Assembly: GCA_963719485.1 (NCBI GenBank)
Contig: OY970387.1
Coordinates: 2,728,001 to 2,792,000 of the forward strand
Direction of reading: 5' to 3'
Origin: Bog-473 sp963719485
GTDB taxonomy: Bacteria > Actinomycetota > Acidimicrobiia > Acidimicrobiales > RAAP-2
Length of the DNA: 64,000 bases
Shown one piece after another: positions 8,712 to 17,095 of this stretch (position 1 is its first letter; each line of letters opens with the position of its first letter). Below the pieces are notes generated by a model that was not told the DNA's origin, made no database searches, and worked only from the letters and a program-made list of their open reading frames with translations. Both the position numbers and the translations under genes were made by a program.

Positions 8712-8766
8712 TTGACAAGATAGCACGATCGGTCGTATTGTGATAGATAGCACGATCGGTCGTGCT
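8712..8766 (+). promoter_or_regulatory. Promoter with duplicated TetR-type operator
   Basis: A consensus -35 TTGACA (8712-8717) is followed after 18 bp by TATTGT (8736-8741). The repeat AGCACGATCGGTCGT occurs twice, at 8722-8736 and 8749-8763, 27 bp apart. The second copy is an extended inverted repeat, AGCACGA-TCGG-TCGTGCT (8749-8766). The first copy occupies the promoter spacer, so binding would exclude RNA polymerase. The downstream gene starts at 8796 after GAAGGGG (8781-8787). Confidence 0.75.
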
Positions 8767-8795
8767 TATATTAGGCTCTGGAAGGGGCAGCCATC

Positions 8796-9353
8796 ATGCA
8801 AGTCCTTCATCAATCCGCCTACCCGGTCCCAGCTCAGGTGGTCACTCAGCAACGGCGCATGGACCGTTCCGGTCCAGAGATTTCTCACATGTTGACAATC
8901 AAGGTGCGTGCCGAGACCCCGTCGCCTCCCCAGCGAGTGCTCGAGGCGGCTCGCGACTTCTCGAATCGCCGTGCTGACGTGTGGCCGAACGTGAGGGCAA
9001 GGCACCTCGAGGTCCACCGGCGCGGCGAGAACTTCGCCGAGGTAACTGAGGGAACCTGGGTCGTCGGCCTCTTCTGGGAGCGGAACCGCTACGAATGGTC
9101 GGAACCGGGAACGGTCAAGGCGACGGTGATCGACTCCAACATCTTTCAGCCCGGCAGCACCTGGGAGCTACGGGCCACCACGCGCGACGGCGGAAGCGAG
9201 GTGGAAATGGTCCTGCACCGCGGTTTCCGCCGCGGTCCGAAGGGGAGGATCGCCAGCGCCGTCCACCACACAGTCGGCAAATGGATCTGGGGCCGGTTTC
9301 TCAGGAGCGCCCTCGCCGTCGTCGCGACCGGTGACAACCCGCCAACCATCTGA
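8796..9353 (+). CDS. SRPBCC-family protein
   Basis: 185 residues. The segment from about residue 32 (V-R-A-E-T-P-S-P-P-Q-R-V-L-E-A) to the C-terminal helix (V-H-H-T-V-G-K-W-I-W-G-R-F-L) matches the helix-grip layout of START/SRPBCC small-molecule carriers. An internal ATG at 8889 could be the start of just this domain, but ATG 8796 has a good Shine-Dalgarno eight bases upstream. It lies eight bases before the ABC transporter under the TetR-controlled promoter, and may bind the hydrophobic cargo the transporter moves (inference). Confidence 0.75.
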   Translation: MQVLHQSAYPVPAQVVTQQRRMDRSGPEISHMLTIKVRAETPSPPQRVLEAARDFSNRRADVWPNVRARHLEVHRRGENFAEVTEGTWVVGLFWERNRYEWSEPGTVKATVIDSNIFQPGSTWELRATTRDGGSEVEMVLHRGFRRGPKGRIASAVHHTVGKWIWGRFLRSALAVVATGDNPPTI

Positions 9354-9361
9354 GGGGAACC

Positions 9362-11113
9362 ATGACCGTTCTTGCCGAGAAGGATGAAACTGCAACGTTC
9401 GACAGCTTGACCGAAACCAACGGAATGCCGACGGCTCGCGTCCCACCCCACGGCATTCGCATCGATGTCAACGAGCTGTCCCGGTTGGTCCGGGTCCGAA
9501 ACCGAGGCGAGGTAACGCTCCTCGACGCCGTGTCGTTCTCGATCTCGGCTGGTGAGCTCGTGGCGATCGTCGGTCCCAGCGGCGCCGGTAAGACAACGCT
9601 GCTGGAAGCGATCGCCGGCGTAGCCCCGGCAACCTCAGGGTCGGTGCACCTCGACGGCATTGACCTGCACGCCAACCCGGGCACATTCCGGAGCGTGCTC
9701 GGCTATGTGCCGCAGGACGACATCATCCATGCCGATCTGTCCCTCCAACGTACCCTCCGCTACTCCGCGCGCCTCCGGCTCCCGTCCTCGACAACCAGTG
9801 CCGAGGTTGACGAGGCAGTCCGTGACGCCATCGCCGCCGTGGGCCTGACCGGGCAGGCCGACGTCAGGGTCGGCTCCCTGAGCGGAGGGCAGCGCAAGCG
9901 CGCCAGCATCGCCGTCGAGCTCCTCACCGATCCGCACGTCTTCTTCTTAGACGAACCGACCTCGGGCCTCGACCCTGTCACGAGCGCCGAGCTGATCGCC
10001 CACCTGCGCCGGCTCGCCGACCGGTCAGCCACAGTCGTGTTCACCACCCACTCGGCCGAGGACCTCGCAGCGTGCGATCGCATCGTGTTCATGACCCGAG
10101 GAGGGCGAGCCGGCTTCGTCGGCACCGTCGACGAGGCGTTCGAGCAGTACGGCGTCAGCTCGGTCCCCGAGCTCTACCGCCGCCTGGCCGAACCGGACGG
10201 CATCACCTTTCCAGCCGTCACGGCCGCTCCCGCGGTGGCGTCTGAGGCTGGTCCCGGAGACGTGAACACGCGGCCGGTGGCGACCGGGCTCACCCAGTGG
10301 GGTGTCCTCACACGCCGGACTCTCGAGACACTTGTGCGCAACCGCTTGACGCTCGCGATCCTGGTCGGGTCGCCAGCGTTGGTCGTCGGCATGTTCGCCA
10401 TTCTTTTCCGGCCCGGCGCGTTCGACTTCCAGCACCCGAGCCCGAGCTCGATGGTGATGATCGGCTTCTGGGTCGTGTTTGCCGCCTTCTTCTTCGGGCT
10501 CACCTACGGGTTGCTCCAGATCTGCACCGAGCGAACCATCCTGCGCCGCGAGCGCCTCGTCGGCCTGCGGCTGGGCGCGTACGTGGCGTCAAAGGTCACC
10601 ATCCTGGTGCCGTTCCTGCTCCTCGTGGTGGTGGCAACGCTCGTTGTACTTCGTCTGCTGGACCGCCTACCCAGTCGCCCACTGTCCACGTACGCCTCGA
10701 TAGGCGTCGGCCTGCTGCTCTGCGCGGTCGCGGCCCTCGGCCTCGGGCTGCTCACCTCCGCCTCGGTCAAAAACGTGGCTCAGGCGACGCTTGCCCTACC
10801 GATGTTGTGCTTTCCTGCCGTCTTGTTCTCTGGTGCCATCGTCCCCGTCAACCTCATGGCACGGGTCGGTGCCGGCCTCAGCGTGGTGATCCCATCGCGC
10901 TGGGCCTTCGAAGCCATCGGTCATGACCTCGGGGCGCGGCGCATCCTCGCGCAGGGCGGCTCGCCACTGGGACCTCCGCTGCTCGCGTCCTACGGCCACG
11001 CCGGCACCCAGTCCACCGGTACCTACTGGCTCATCCTTGGAACGTTCGCGGTCGTGTTCCTGGTCGCCACCTGGGGTGTGCTCGTGCACAGCACGCGCAG
11101 ATCGATGCGCTGA
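9362..11113 (+). CDS. ABCG-type half transporter, ATPase fused to ABC-2 permease
   Basis: 583 residues with the nucleotide-binding domain first and the membrane domain last. Walker A G-P-S-G-A-G-K-T-T is near 72, signature L-S-G-G-Q-R-K-R-A-S near 172, Walker B V-F-F-L-D-E-P-T near 193 and the switch histidine in F-T-T-H-S. The C-terminal half has six predicted helices ending near residue 575. This order is that of White/ABCG-type exporters, which work as dimers. GAGGGG precedes the ATG. It is co-transcribed with the SRPBCC gene and probably controlled by the divergent TetR, so an efflux role for a hydrophobic compound is likely. Confidence 0.88.
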   Translation: MTVLAEKDETATFDSLTETNGMPTARVPPHGIRIDVNELSRLVRVRNRGEVTLLDAVSFSISAGELVAIVGPSGAGKTTLLEAIAGVAPATSGSVHLDGIDLHANPGTFRSVLGYVPQDDIIHADLSLQRTLRYSARLRLPSSTTSAEVDEAVRDAIAAVGLTGQADVRVGSLSGGQRKRASIAVELLTDPHVFFLDEPTSGLDPVTSAELIAHLRRLADRSATVVFTTHSAEDLAACDRIVFMTRGGRAGFVGTVDEAFEQYGVSSVPELYRRLAEPDGITFPAVTAAPAVASEAGPGDVNTRPVATGLTQWGVLTRRTLETLVRNRLTLAILVGSPALVVGMFAILFRPGAFDFQHPSPSSMVMIGFWVVFAAFFFGLTYGLLQICTERTILRRERLVGLRLGAYVASKVTILVPFLLLVVVATLVVLRLLDRLPSRPLSTYASIGVGLLLCAVAALGLGLLTSASVKNVAQATLALPMLCFPAVLFSGAIVPVNLMARVGAGLSVVIPSRWAFEAIGHDLGARRILAQGGSPLGPPLLASYGHAGTQSTGTYWLILGTFAVVFLVATWGVLVHSTRRSMR

Positions 11114-11303
11114 GTGTGGGGCGAAGCGGCGTACGCCGATCCTCTGCGAGGCCGGCGCCGCTGTAGCCCCAGGTGGCCACCTTCTCGTGGTCGGTCACGC
11201 TGAACGACGCCCCAAACCTTCGGGTATTCGGGTCAGCGACGCGGTCGCCCGGGCTCACGAGATCATCGAAAGGTACGAGGGTGACGGTGCACCTCCAACG
11301 GCC

Positions 11304-11321
11304 CTCACGATCTTGCGTGAG
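11304..11321 (-). terminator. Candidate hairpin downstream of ssrA
   Basis: CTCACG-ATCTTG-CGTGAG forms a 6-bp stem with a 6-base loop, seven bases beyond the mature 3' end of tmRNA on the minus strand. There is no T-run, so it may aid 3' processing rather than end transcription alone. Confidence 0.35.
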
Positions 11322-11327
11322 AACCCT

Positions 11328-11674
11328 TGGAGGTGGGGGGCTCGAACCCCCGTCCTCCGGAGCCGCAGTAGGCCTTCTCCGAGCGCAGCCGGCATCAGGT
11401 TGTCGGGGGTGGCACTTCTGCCGGCAGGCAGTGCCACTCCGTAACCAACGAAAGTTTCCTCAGTGATCAGTTGGTGTGAGCCACTGAGTAAGCCCTACTG
11501 AATGACGCCCAAGATCCGATCCGTAGGGCGGGGACCGGCTGGACGTCGCTACTTAAGCAGCGATCGCGAGCTGAGGCTCGGCGTTTGTTTTTGGTTCCGG
11601 CTCTTTAACGTGGTTCCGGAGACCACGGCTCGCTTCTCCTACCTTGACGACCGAAGTCGAAACCAATCACCCCC
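11328..11674 (-). ncRNA. ssrA: tmRNA (transfer-messenger RNA)
   Basis: On the minus strand the RNA opens with GGGGGTGATTGGTTTCGAC, the hallmark tmRNA 5' end, and closes with a T-arm (GGTTCGAGCC core) and CACCTCC, which pairs with GGGGGTG to form the acceptor stem; the discriminator A is at 11328 and CCA is not encoded. The tag frame near 11566-11610 ends E-P-K-T-N-A-E-P-Q-L-A-I-A-A followed by TAA. The final A-A is the normal protease signal, but the L-A-I-A-A end differs from the common L-A-L-A-A. With SmpB it rescues stalled ribosomes and tags the nascent protein. smpB lies just upstream on the same strand. Confidence 0.95.
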
Positions 11675-11763
11675 ATGTATGGGAACTCCACTGATCGCTC
11701 TGATCAGACTCACCATTCTAGGGGGTCACCGCCCCGCTGGCGACGGCTGTTCTGCCCGCAGGA

Positions 11764-12288
11764 CTACTCCCCGTTCCAGCGACCTCTCTCCTTGGAGGCC
11801 CGGGCGGCCTCGCGCTCGGCGTCCCTTGCCATGATCACATTGCGCTTGTCGTAGAGCCGGCGCCCCTTGGCTAGGGCGAGCTCGACCTTCGCTTTGCCGT
11901 CCCGGAAGTACAGCTTGGCCGGGATGAGGGTCAAGGACTGCTGCTGGGTCTTGCCCATCAGCTCGTCGATCTGGGAGCGGTGGACCAGCAGCTTGCGCTT
12001 TCGGTCGGGGTCGTGGGCGCCGAAGCCCGTGGCGTACTGCCAGGGCGGGATGTGCAACTGGAACAGCCAGAGCTCTCCGTCGTCCACACGGGCGTAGGCC
12101 TCGCTCAGCTGGGCTTTGCCCTCCCGCAGCGACTTGACCTCGGAGCCCTGCAGCACGATGCCCGCCTCGAAGGTCTCGAGGAATTCGTACTCGCGGCGGG
12201 CGCGCCGGTTGGTGGCGACGATGCGGTCGCCACTGCGGTCCTCGCGGGCGGCCGCCCGCTTTGCGATCTGCTTCTTCGCCCTGGCCAT
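11764..12288 (-). CDS. smpB: SsrA-binding protein SmpB
   Basis: 174 residues with the whole SmpB pattern: V-A-T-N-R-R-A-R-R-E-Y near 24, G-I-V-L-Q-G-S-E-V-K-S-L-R near 43, and the basic C-terminal tail containing G-R-R-L-Y-D-K-R near 140. It binds tmRNA and loads it into stalled ribosomes. The N-terminal lysine/alanine extension is typical of actinobacteria. It is upstream of ssrA and 26 bases from the divergent mec gene; the short gap contains GGGTACGAGGGTACCC, which supplies TANNNT boxes in both directions. Confidence 0.96.
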   Translation of the reverse strand: MARAKKQIAKRAAAREDRSGDRIVATNRRARREYEFLETFEAGIVLQGSEVKSLREGKAQLSEAYARVDDGELWLFQLHIPPWQYATGFGAHDPDRKRKLLVHRSQIDELMGKTQQQSLTLIPAKLYFRDGKAKVELALAKGRRLYDKRNVIMARDAEREAARASKERGRWNGE

Positions 12289-12302
12289 GAGGGGTACGAG
12301 GG

Positions 12303-12308
12303 TACCCT
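12303..12308 (+). promoter_or_regulatory. Leaderless-type -10 box of mec
   Basis: TACCCT lies six bases before the GTG start at 12315, so the transcript should begin at or next to the start codon. No Shine-Dalgarno is present. Confidence 0.5.
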
Positions 12309-12314
12309 TCTCGG

Positions 12315-12749
12315 GTGCTCCGCCTATCCCTTGACCTCTACCTGGAGATGGTCGCCCACTGCCTCAGCGGTCTGCCCGACGAAGCGTGCGGCCTCCTGGT
12401 CGGGTCCTACGGGGGCGACGAGGCGACCCACCTCTTCGCCACGCCCAACGCGGCGGCGTCGGCCCTGGTCTACGAGATCGACCCCAAGGAGATGCTGCGG
12501 GTCGACCGGGCCGCCCAGGCGCTGGACGCCGACATCATGGGCGTCTTCCACTCGCACACCCACACCGACGCCTACCCCTCGCCGACCGACGTGGCCCAGG
12601 CCACCGATCCCGGCTGGCACTACGTCCTCGTCTCGTTGCGGGAGACGCAGCCCGTCGTGCGCAGCTACCTGATCCGCGAGGGCCAAATCGCCGAGGAGTG
12701 GCTCGAGGTGCCCGGGCTCGAGGTTCCCGGGCTGGACGGGACAGGGTAG
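12315..12749 (+). CDS. mec: JAB1/MPN metalloprotease, Mec-like (CysO-cysteine hydrolase)
   Basis: 144 residues. The JAMM zinc site is complete: the acid in L-P-D-E-A-C-G near residue 21, then H-S-H-T-H-T-D-A-Y-P-S-P-T-D near 76-89. In mycobacteria the Rv1334 enzyme cuts cysteine from the C-terminus of the CysO sulfur carrier after CysM has built it there. Here the same three genes follow in the same order. Initiation is at GTG 12315, which is leaderless (TACCCT six bases upstream). Confidence 0.88.
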   Translation: MLRLSLDLYLEMVAHCLSGLPDEACGLLVGSYGGDEATHLFATPNAAASALVYEIDPKEMLRVDRAAQALDADIMGVFHSHTHTDAYPSPTDVAQATDPGWHYVLVSLRETQPVVRSYLIREGQIAEEWLEVPGLEVPGLDGTG

Positions 12750-12769
12750 GGGCCTGGCCTGGCTCCTTG

Positions 12770-12825
12770 TAGAATCGTTACCGAATCAGTCAACAATCAA
12801 CCGACCGGCCCGCGGGGCGGCCGGT
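12770..12825 (+). promoter_or_regulatory. Candidate internal promoter and leader hairpin before cysO
   Basis: TAGAAT at 12770-12775 is a good -10 match, followed by an AT-richer leader and a perfect 7-bp inverted repeat ACCGGCC...GGCCGGT (12804-12810/12819-12825). No convincing -35 or T-run was found, so the hairpin could be an attenuator or merely structural. Confidence 0.35.
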
Positions 12826-12855
12826 GTACCGTCCGACACCGAGCGAGGAGGCCCT

Positions 12856-13131
12856 GTGGCCGTCGAAGTCCGCCTACCGACCGTCCTGCGCAGCCAAGCG
12901 GGGGGCTCCGCCGCCGTCAGCGTGGACGGCGCCACCATCGGCGAGGTCCTCTCCAAGCTCGTGGCCGAGTACCCGGGCATGGCGGGCCAGGTCCTCACCG
13001 ACGAGGGCACCCTTCACAAGTTCGTGAACATCTATGTCAACGATGACGACGTGCGGTACCTCGAGGGCCTGGACACGCCGGTGGCGGACGGCGCGGAAGT
13101 GTCGATCCTGCCGGCTGTGGCCGGGGGCTGA
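12856..13131 (+). CDS. cysO: CysO-type ubiquitin-like sulfur carrier (MoaD/ThiS fold)
   Basis: 91 residues ending in A-V-A-G-G, the Gly-Gly tail that is thiocarboxylated. The beta-grasp pattern (V-E-V-R-L-P-T-V-L-R near the start, V-F-I-L-P-A-V-like V-S-I-L-P-A-V near the end) fits MoaD/ThiS/CysO. GTG 12856 follows GAGGAGG by four bases. Its place between mec and cysM identifies it as the sulfur donor for CysM rather than a molybdopterin or thiamin carrier. Confidence 0.92.
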   Translation: MAVEVRLPTVLRSQAGGSAAVSVDGATIGEVLSKLVAEYPGMAGQVLTDEGTLHKFVNIYVNDDDVRYLEGLDTPVADGAEVSILPAVAGG

Positions 13132-13152
13132 GACCGTCGGGAGCTCGCCGCC

Positions 13153-14121
13153 ATGACGCTGTACCCATCGGTGCTCGACCTGATCGGCAACACGCCGCTC
13201 GTCGACATCAGCGCCCTGAGTCCCAATCCGGACGCGCGTATTGCCATCAAGCTCGAGGGGCAGAACCCGGGTGGATCGGTGAAGGACCGGGTAGCGCTCT
13301 CACTCATCGAGGACGCCGAGCGCAAGGGCGTCCTCGTACCGGGCAAGCCGGACCAGGTGCTGATGGAGCCGACGTCGGGCAACACCGGCATCGGGCTGGC
13401 CATGGTGTGCAAGGTCAAGGGCTACACGCTCAAGGCCGTCATGCCGACGGCTGTGTCGATCGAGCGGCGCCAGCTGCTCGAGTTGTGGGGTGCAGAGATC
13501 ATCGAGTCGCCCGGGACCGAGGGCTCGAACGGGGCCGTGCGCATGGCCCGGGCCCTGGCCCAGGAACATCCCGAGTGGGTCTTCCTCTACCAGTACGGCA
13601 ACCCGGCCAACCCGCAGGCGCATTACGAGGGGACCGGGCCCGAGATCCTGCGGGACTGCCCCGGAGTGACCCACTTCGTGGCGGGGCTCGGGACGTCGGG
13701 GACCCTGCTGGGTGTCGGGCGTTACCTGCGCGAGAAACTCGGGGAGGCCGTGCAGATCTGGGCGGTCGAGCCGCCGGCCGGCGAGATGGTCGACGGGCTG
13801 CGGAACCTCGACGACGGCTACATCCCGCCCATCTTCGAGAGCCTCGGGGGCGCCGAGCTGTTGGACCGCAAGACCGTGGTGCGGCCGAGGGAGTCGATCG
13901 AGTGGACGCGGCGGCTGACCGAGGTGGGGATCTTCGCGGGCATCTCGACGGGGGCGGCCCTGGCCGGTGCGGTCAAGTGCGCGGCGTCGCTGCCGGAAGG
14001 GGAGCAGGCCTCCATTGTGGTCGTGTCGGCGGACGGCGGCTGGAAGTACCTCTCGACCGGGGCTTGGACGGACGATCTCGACGAGGTCACCGAGCGGGCC
14101 AAGGGGATCATCTACTTCTGA
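13153..14121 (+). CDS. cysM: CysO-dependent O-phosphoserine sulfhydrylase / cysteine synthase
   Basis: 322 residues, matching the 323 of Rv1336. Fold-type II PLP signatures are present: the Schiff-base lysine in G-G-S-V-K-D-R near 42, the substrate loop T-S-G-N-T-G near 75, and the phosphate-binding G-T-S-G-T-L near 180. In mycobacteria this enzyme uses O-phosphoserine and CysO-thiocarboxylate to make CysO-cysteine, which Mec then releases. GGGAG precedes the ATG, 21 bases after cysO. The context makes the CysO-dependent role more likely than the acetylserine route. Confidence 0.93.
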   Translation: MTLYPSVLDLIGNTPLVDISALSPNPDARIAIKLEGQNPGGSVKDRVALSLIEDAERKGVLVPGKPDQVLMEPTSGNTGIGLAMVCKVKGYTLKAVMPTAVSIERRQLLELWGAEIIESPGTEGSNGAVRMARALAQEHPEWVFLYQYGNPANPQAHYEGTGPEILRDCPGVTHFVAGLGTSGTLLGVGRYLREKLGEAVQIWAVEPPAGEMVDGLRNLDDGYIPPIFESLGGAELLDRKTVVRPRESIEWTRRLTEVGIFAGISTGAALAGAVKCAASLPEGEQASIVVVSADGGWKYLSTGAWTDDLDEVTERAKGIIYF

Positions 14122-14169
14122 GTCGGGAAGAAGGTAGGCGAAGGGGCTGAGCGGGCCGACCCGGTTGGA

Positions 14170-14616
14170 CTACCCGGCGGGCGACTGCAGTGCTTCCGTG
14201 ATCTCGTCGATCGCCGCTTGCTCGGCCTCGCTCACCTCTACACCGTGCTCCCGGTGCGCGGCGGCGACCTTGTGGGACAGCGTGACGATGAAGCGGCGAT
14301 ATTCGTCGACCTCTTCCGGCGAAGCCTTCGTTCCGAGCAGGGCGATCGCATCACGCAGGTGCTGCAGCCCGTGCTGCTTCAGCTCGTCGAAGGAGTGGTA
14401 GTGCGTGTGATCGTGCTCAGGCTTCGCCGCGACGATGTCGTCGAGGAGCTCGCTCTTGCCGTGCTGCTGGCGCGCCTCGGCATAGGCCTTGGCCATGGCG
14501 ATCGTCTCGCGAAACGAGCCCCCTCGTTGGGCCGTGACGACGATCATCCCGGCACTCGGAGGCGCTGCGAGGATCGACTCCCATTCCTCAGTCGTGAAGT
14601 CAGATTTCGAGGTCAT
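14170..14616 (-). CDS. Conserved-looking small protein, unknown function
   Basis: 148 residues, soluble and mostly helical. It opens with T-T-E-E-W-E-S-I-L-A-A-P-P-S-A-G and carries a histidine-rich patch H-D-H-T-H-Y-H near residue 68 that could bind metal. The C-terminus E-V-S-E-A-E-Q-A-A-I-D-E-I-T is helical. ATG 14616 has GGAGG nine bases upstream. It converges on cysM and I recognise no family. Confidence 0.7.
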   Translation of the reverse strand: MTSKSDFTTEEWESILAAPPSAGMIVVTAQRGGSFRETIAMAKAYAEARQQHGKSELLDDIVAAKPEHDHTHYHSFDELKQHGLQHLRDAIALLGTKASPEEVDEYRRFIVTLSHKVAAAHREHGVEVSEAEQAAIDEITEALQSPAG

Positions 14617-14713
14617 CGCCAGCCTCCGATCTCATGCGGTCGCGGTCTCCGCTCGTCGCACGCACCGTAGCGTCCGCGCGCACCGGCGTGCGGCGGGGTG
14701 GGTCAGCCCCAGC

Positions 14714-16195
14714 TCAGGCTCGAGCTGCCGCGTGGCGCCCGGACCGTCGGCCGAAGAACGACCCGTCGCCCAGACTGATGCCGCTGGCGTAGTGGCGGGC
14801 CGCGAGGCTCGCCGCGGTCCGGCCGACGGCGTAGAGACCCGGGATCCGACGTCCCGCGTCGTCGAGCGCGGCGCCGTCGGGATCGGTCGCGAGACCGCCG
14901 AGCGTGAAGGTCGCATAGATGGCGCCATGGTCGACGCGCAGGTCGATGGCGCCGATGCCGCTCGCCGGCGGCACGCCGATGGGCTGCAGGAAAGGCGCGC
15001 GCTTGTGAAATACGGGGTCGACACCGCGGGACGCACCCTCGTTGTACGTGTGCACCGTGCGCGCTAGGGCGTCGGGCGGAAGGCCGAGATCGACGGCCAG
15101 TTCCTCCGGGGTGGCGGCGGCGTAGCCGATGCGGAGTCCGACGAGGTTCGGCTCGTAGATCTCGTCGTCGGTGATCATGGAGACGAAGCCGTCGTGGTCG
15201 CAGAGGGCGTGGAGCCCGATACGACCGGTGTAGGCGTCCTCGTTGATGAAGCGCTCGCCGTGGCGGTTGACGAGGATCCCCCGGGCGAGGCGGTGCGGCG
15301 GCCCGAGGGGCAGGGCGCACTCGAAGGCATTCAGCCGGGTCGTCGCGGCGCCGGCGCCGGCGCCCATCCGGATGCCGCGGCCGTCGTCGGTCGGGGTGCC
15401 GATCCGCCAGGCAGCGTCGGGGACATGGGCTCGGGGGCAATGCTCGGCGACCATCGCTTCGTTGTGGATGAACCCACCGGCCGCCAGGATGACGCCGCCA
15501 CGTGCCCGGATGATGCGGTGGCCATCGTCGGTCCGCACGTGCAGGCCGACGACTTCGGTGCCGTCGAGGACCAGCGCCTCGGCGCTGGCGTCGGGCACCA
15601 CGCGGGCGGCGCTGGCCGAGACGGCGGCACCGAGGCGCTCCATGAGAAAGCCGCCGGCGGAGTCCATGTACTGGGGCTTGTGGCCGCGCGGCACCGGCAT
15701 GGCGATCTCGTCGAAGGGGTAGGTGTCCTCACCACCGCTGAAGAGCAGGCCCGCGTCATCGACCGATTCGCGGTTCGGCTCGTCGCAGAAGGCCGCCCGG
15801 AACGGGACGCCGATGGAGACCAACCAGTCGAAGTGATCCGGGGAACCCTCGCAGTAGGCGTCCACGCGGTCGTCGTCTCCGCTGCCGAGCGCGGCCCGGA
15901 GGAAAGCGGCCATGTTCTCCGGCGAGTCCTGGAAACCGCAGGCGCTCTGGAGGGTCGTGCCGCCCCCCAGGTAGATGAGGCCGCCGGAGTTGGCCGAGGT
16001 CCCACCGGGCCCCGTGCCACGTTCGACGGCCAGCACGTCCGCCCCGGCCTGGCGCGCTGCGACAACGGCAGACGAGCCCGCGGCGCCGAGGCCCACCACG
16101 ACCACGTCGACGGTCTCGTCGAAGCGAACGTCCTTGACCTCGAGCGCCCGGATCGGCTCGATTCCCCTCGCGTCAGGGGCCGACGACGTTGGCAT
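14714..16195 (-). CDS. FAD-dependent dehydrogenase, fumarate reductase/3-ketosteroid dehydrogenase type
   Basis: 493 residues. The FAD dinucleotide motif V-D-V-V-V-V-G-L-G-A-A-G-S-S is near residue 30, with E-R-G at the end of strand 2 and a second FAD contact in G-L-Y-A-V-G-R-T near 455. The domain arrangement (G-G-T-S-A-N-S-G-G-L-I-Y-L-G near 70, H-Y-A-S-G-I-S-L-G-D near 470) is that of the fumarate reductase/KstD flavoprotein family; substrate unknown. A longer frame to 16747 has a non-natural N-terminus. ATG 16195 is eight bases after TAGTGT, so it is probably leaderless. Confidence 0.87.
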   Translation of the reverse strand: MPTSSAPDARGIEPIRALEVKDVRFDETVDVVVVGLGAAGSSAVVAARQAGADVLAVERGTGPGGTSANSGGLIYLGGGTTLQSACGFQDSPENMAAFLRAALGSGDDDRVDAYCEGSPDHFDWLVSIGVPFRAAFCDEPNRESVDDAGLLFSGGEDTYPFDEIAMPVPRGHKPQYMDSAGGFLMERLGAAVSASAARVVPDASAEALVLDGTEVVGLHVRTDDGHRIIRARGGVILAAGGFIHNEAMVAEHCPRAHVPDAAWRIGTPTDDGRGIRMGAGAGAATTRLNAFECALPLGPPHRLARGILVNRHGERFINEDAYTGRIGLHALCDHDGFVSMITDDEIYEPNLVGLRIGYAAATPEELAVDLGLPPDALARTVHTYNEGASRGVDPVFHKRAPFLQPIGVPPASGIGAIDLRVDHGAIYATFTLGGLATDPDGAALDDAGRRIPGLYAVGRTAASLAARHYASGISLGDGSFFGRRSGRHAAARA

Positions 16196-16451
16196 GGGCC
16201 TCGACACTAGGTGGTTGCGGTCTCCGTACCCGATGTGGTGGTGCTGGCACGACGTCCAAGAGGCGTGTTCGCACGACTGCACCGAGGCGCCAGCTGTCGC
16301 ACAGTGGAGTCGACGAAGGGCGGGGGGTTGTCGGCCCCGATCCGATTGGCGACATCGCGAGGGGGAGGTGGGACGGTCGGCCCGAGTCGCGGTGATGGTC
16401 GTCCAGGCGAGCATCGCTGAAGTCAGTTGACCCAACCTAAGGAGGAGTGCT

Positions 16452-17003
16452 GTGAGAACGAAGAAAGTCACGACAGTCATCGGCTTGGCGAGCGCAGGTG
16501 CATTGGCCTGCGTCGGTGCAGTCGGGTTGGCCACGTCGGCCGCCTTTGCCAGTGCGCAACATGCGCCTGCTGCCGGCATGAACCTGATCACAGGCCCGCC
16601 GCCGATCGGGCTGCCGGCCAATTGCCCGGCGTTCCTGTCCGCCCTCCCGGTTTCCCCGGCCACCACGACGTGGAGCCTGGACTTCACGAGCGGTAATTCC
16701 GTGATGTACGGCACGTCGAACAAGAACGGCTTCTGGGGTGGTGGCAATGCCGAGGGTCAGGCCCAGCTGACGAATGGAACGGTGGTCGAGTACTCGGGTC
16801 ACGCGCACATCTGGTTCGGTGTTGGGCAGAACTCAGACCCGACCGCGCCGCCAACCAATCAAGCGGAGCAGGGCTTCACGCTGACGTTCAACGGGAGCGG
16901 GATCGCCGGCTCCATCAACATCCACGTGAACGGGCACACGACGCAGAACAACAATGGCCAGACCACGGCCAACTTTCAGAACATCAACGTGTCCTGCTCG
17001 TAG
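16452..17003 (+). CDS. Secreted protein, unknown function
   Basis: 183 residues from GTG 16452, seven bases after AAGGAGG. A signal peptide is clear: M-R-T-K-K basic end, a hydrophobic core V-I-G-L-A-S-A-G-A-L, and A-F-A-S-A cleavage near residue 34. The mature part is rich in Gly, Asn and Thr (for example N-G-F-W-G-G-G-N and N-G-H-T-T-Q-N-N-N-G) and has two Cys, one near each end, which may form a disulfide. It resembles a small exported beta-sheet domain. A very strong terminator follows, so it is likely an abundant monocistronic product (inference). Confidence 0.8.
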   Translation: MRTKKVTTVIGLASAGALACVGAVGLATSAAFASAQHAPAAGMNLITGPPPIGLPANCPAFLSALPVSPATTTWSLDFTSGNSVMYGTSNKNGFWGGGNAEGQAQLTNGTVVEYSGHAHIWFGVGQNSDPTAPPTNQAEQGFTLTFNGSGIAGSINIHVNGHTTQNNNGQTTANFQNINVSCS

Positions 17004-17060
17004 AAGCTGTCGGCTGGGCCTGGTCTCCTTGATCAGGACCGGCTCGTCGTGGTGGGTTGA

Positions 17061-17095
17061 CGAAGCGCCGGGGAGCCCCGCTCCCTGGCGCTTCG
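17061..17095 (+). terminator. Strong intrinsic terminator after the secreted-protein gene
   Basis: A 16-bp stem (17061-17076 with 17080-17095, one G.T pair) with a 3-base loop, followed by GTCTT. It starts 58 bases after the stop codon. Confidence 0.75.

Noticed and set aside
16196..16747. N-terminal extension of the FAD dehydrogenase
   Set aside because: Overlaps the secreted-protein gene on the opposite strand and lacks motifs; ATG 16195 has a leaderless promoter.
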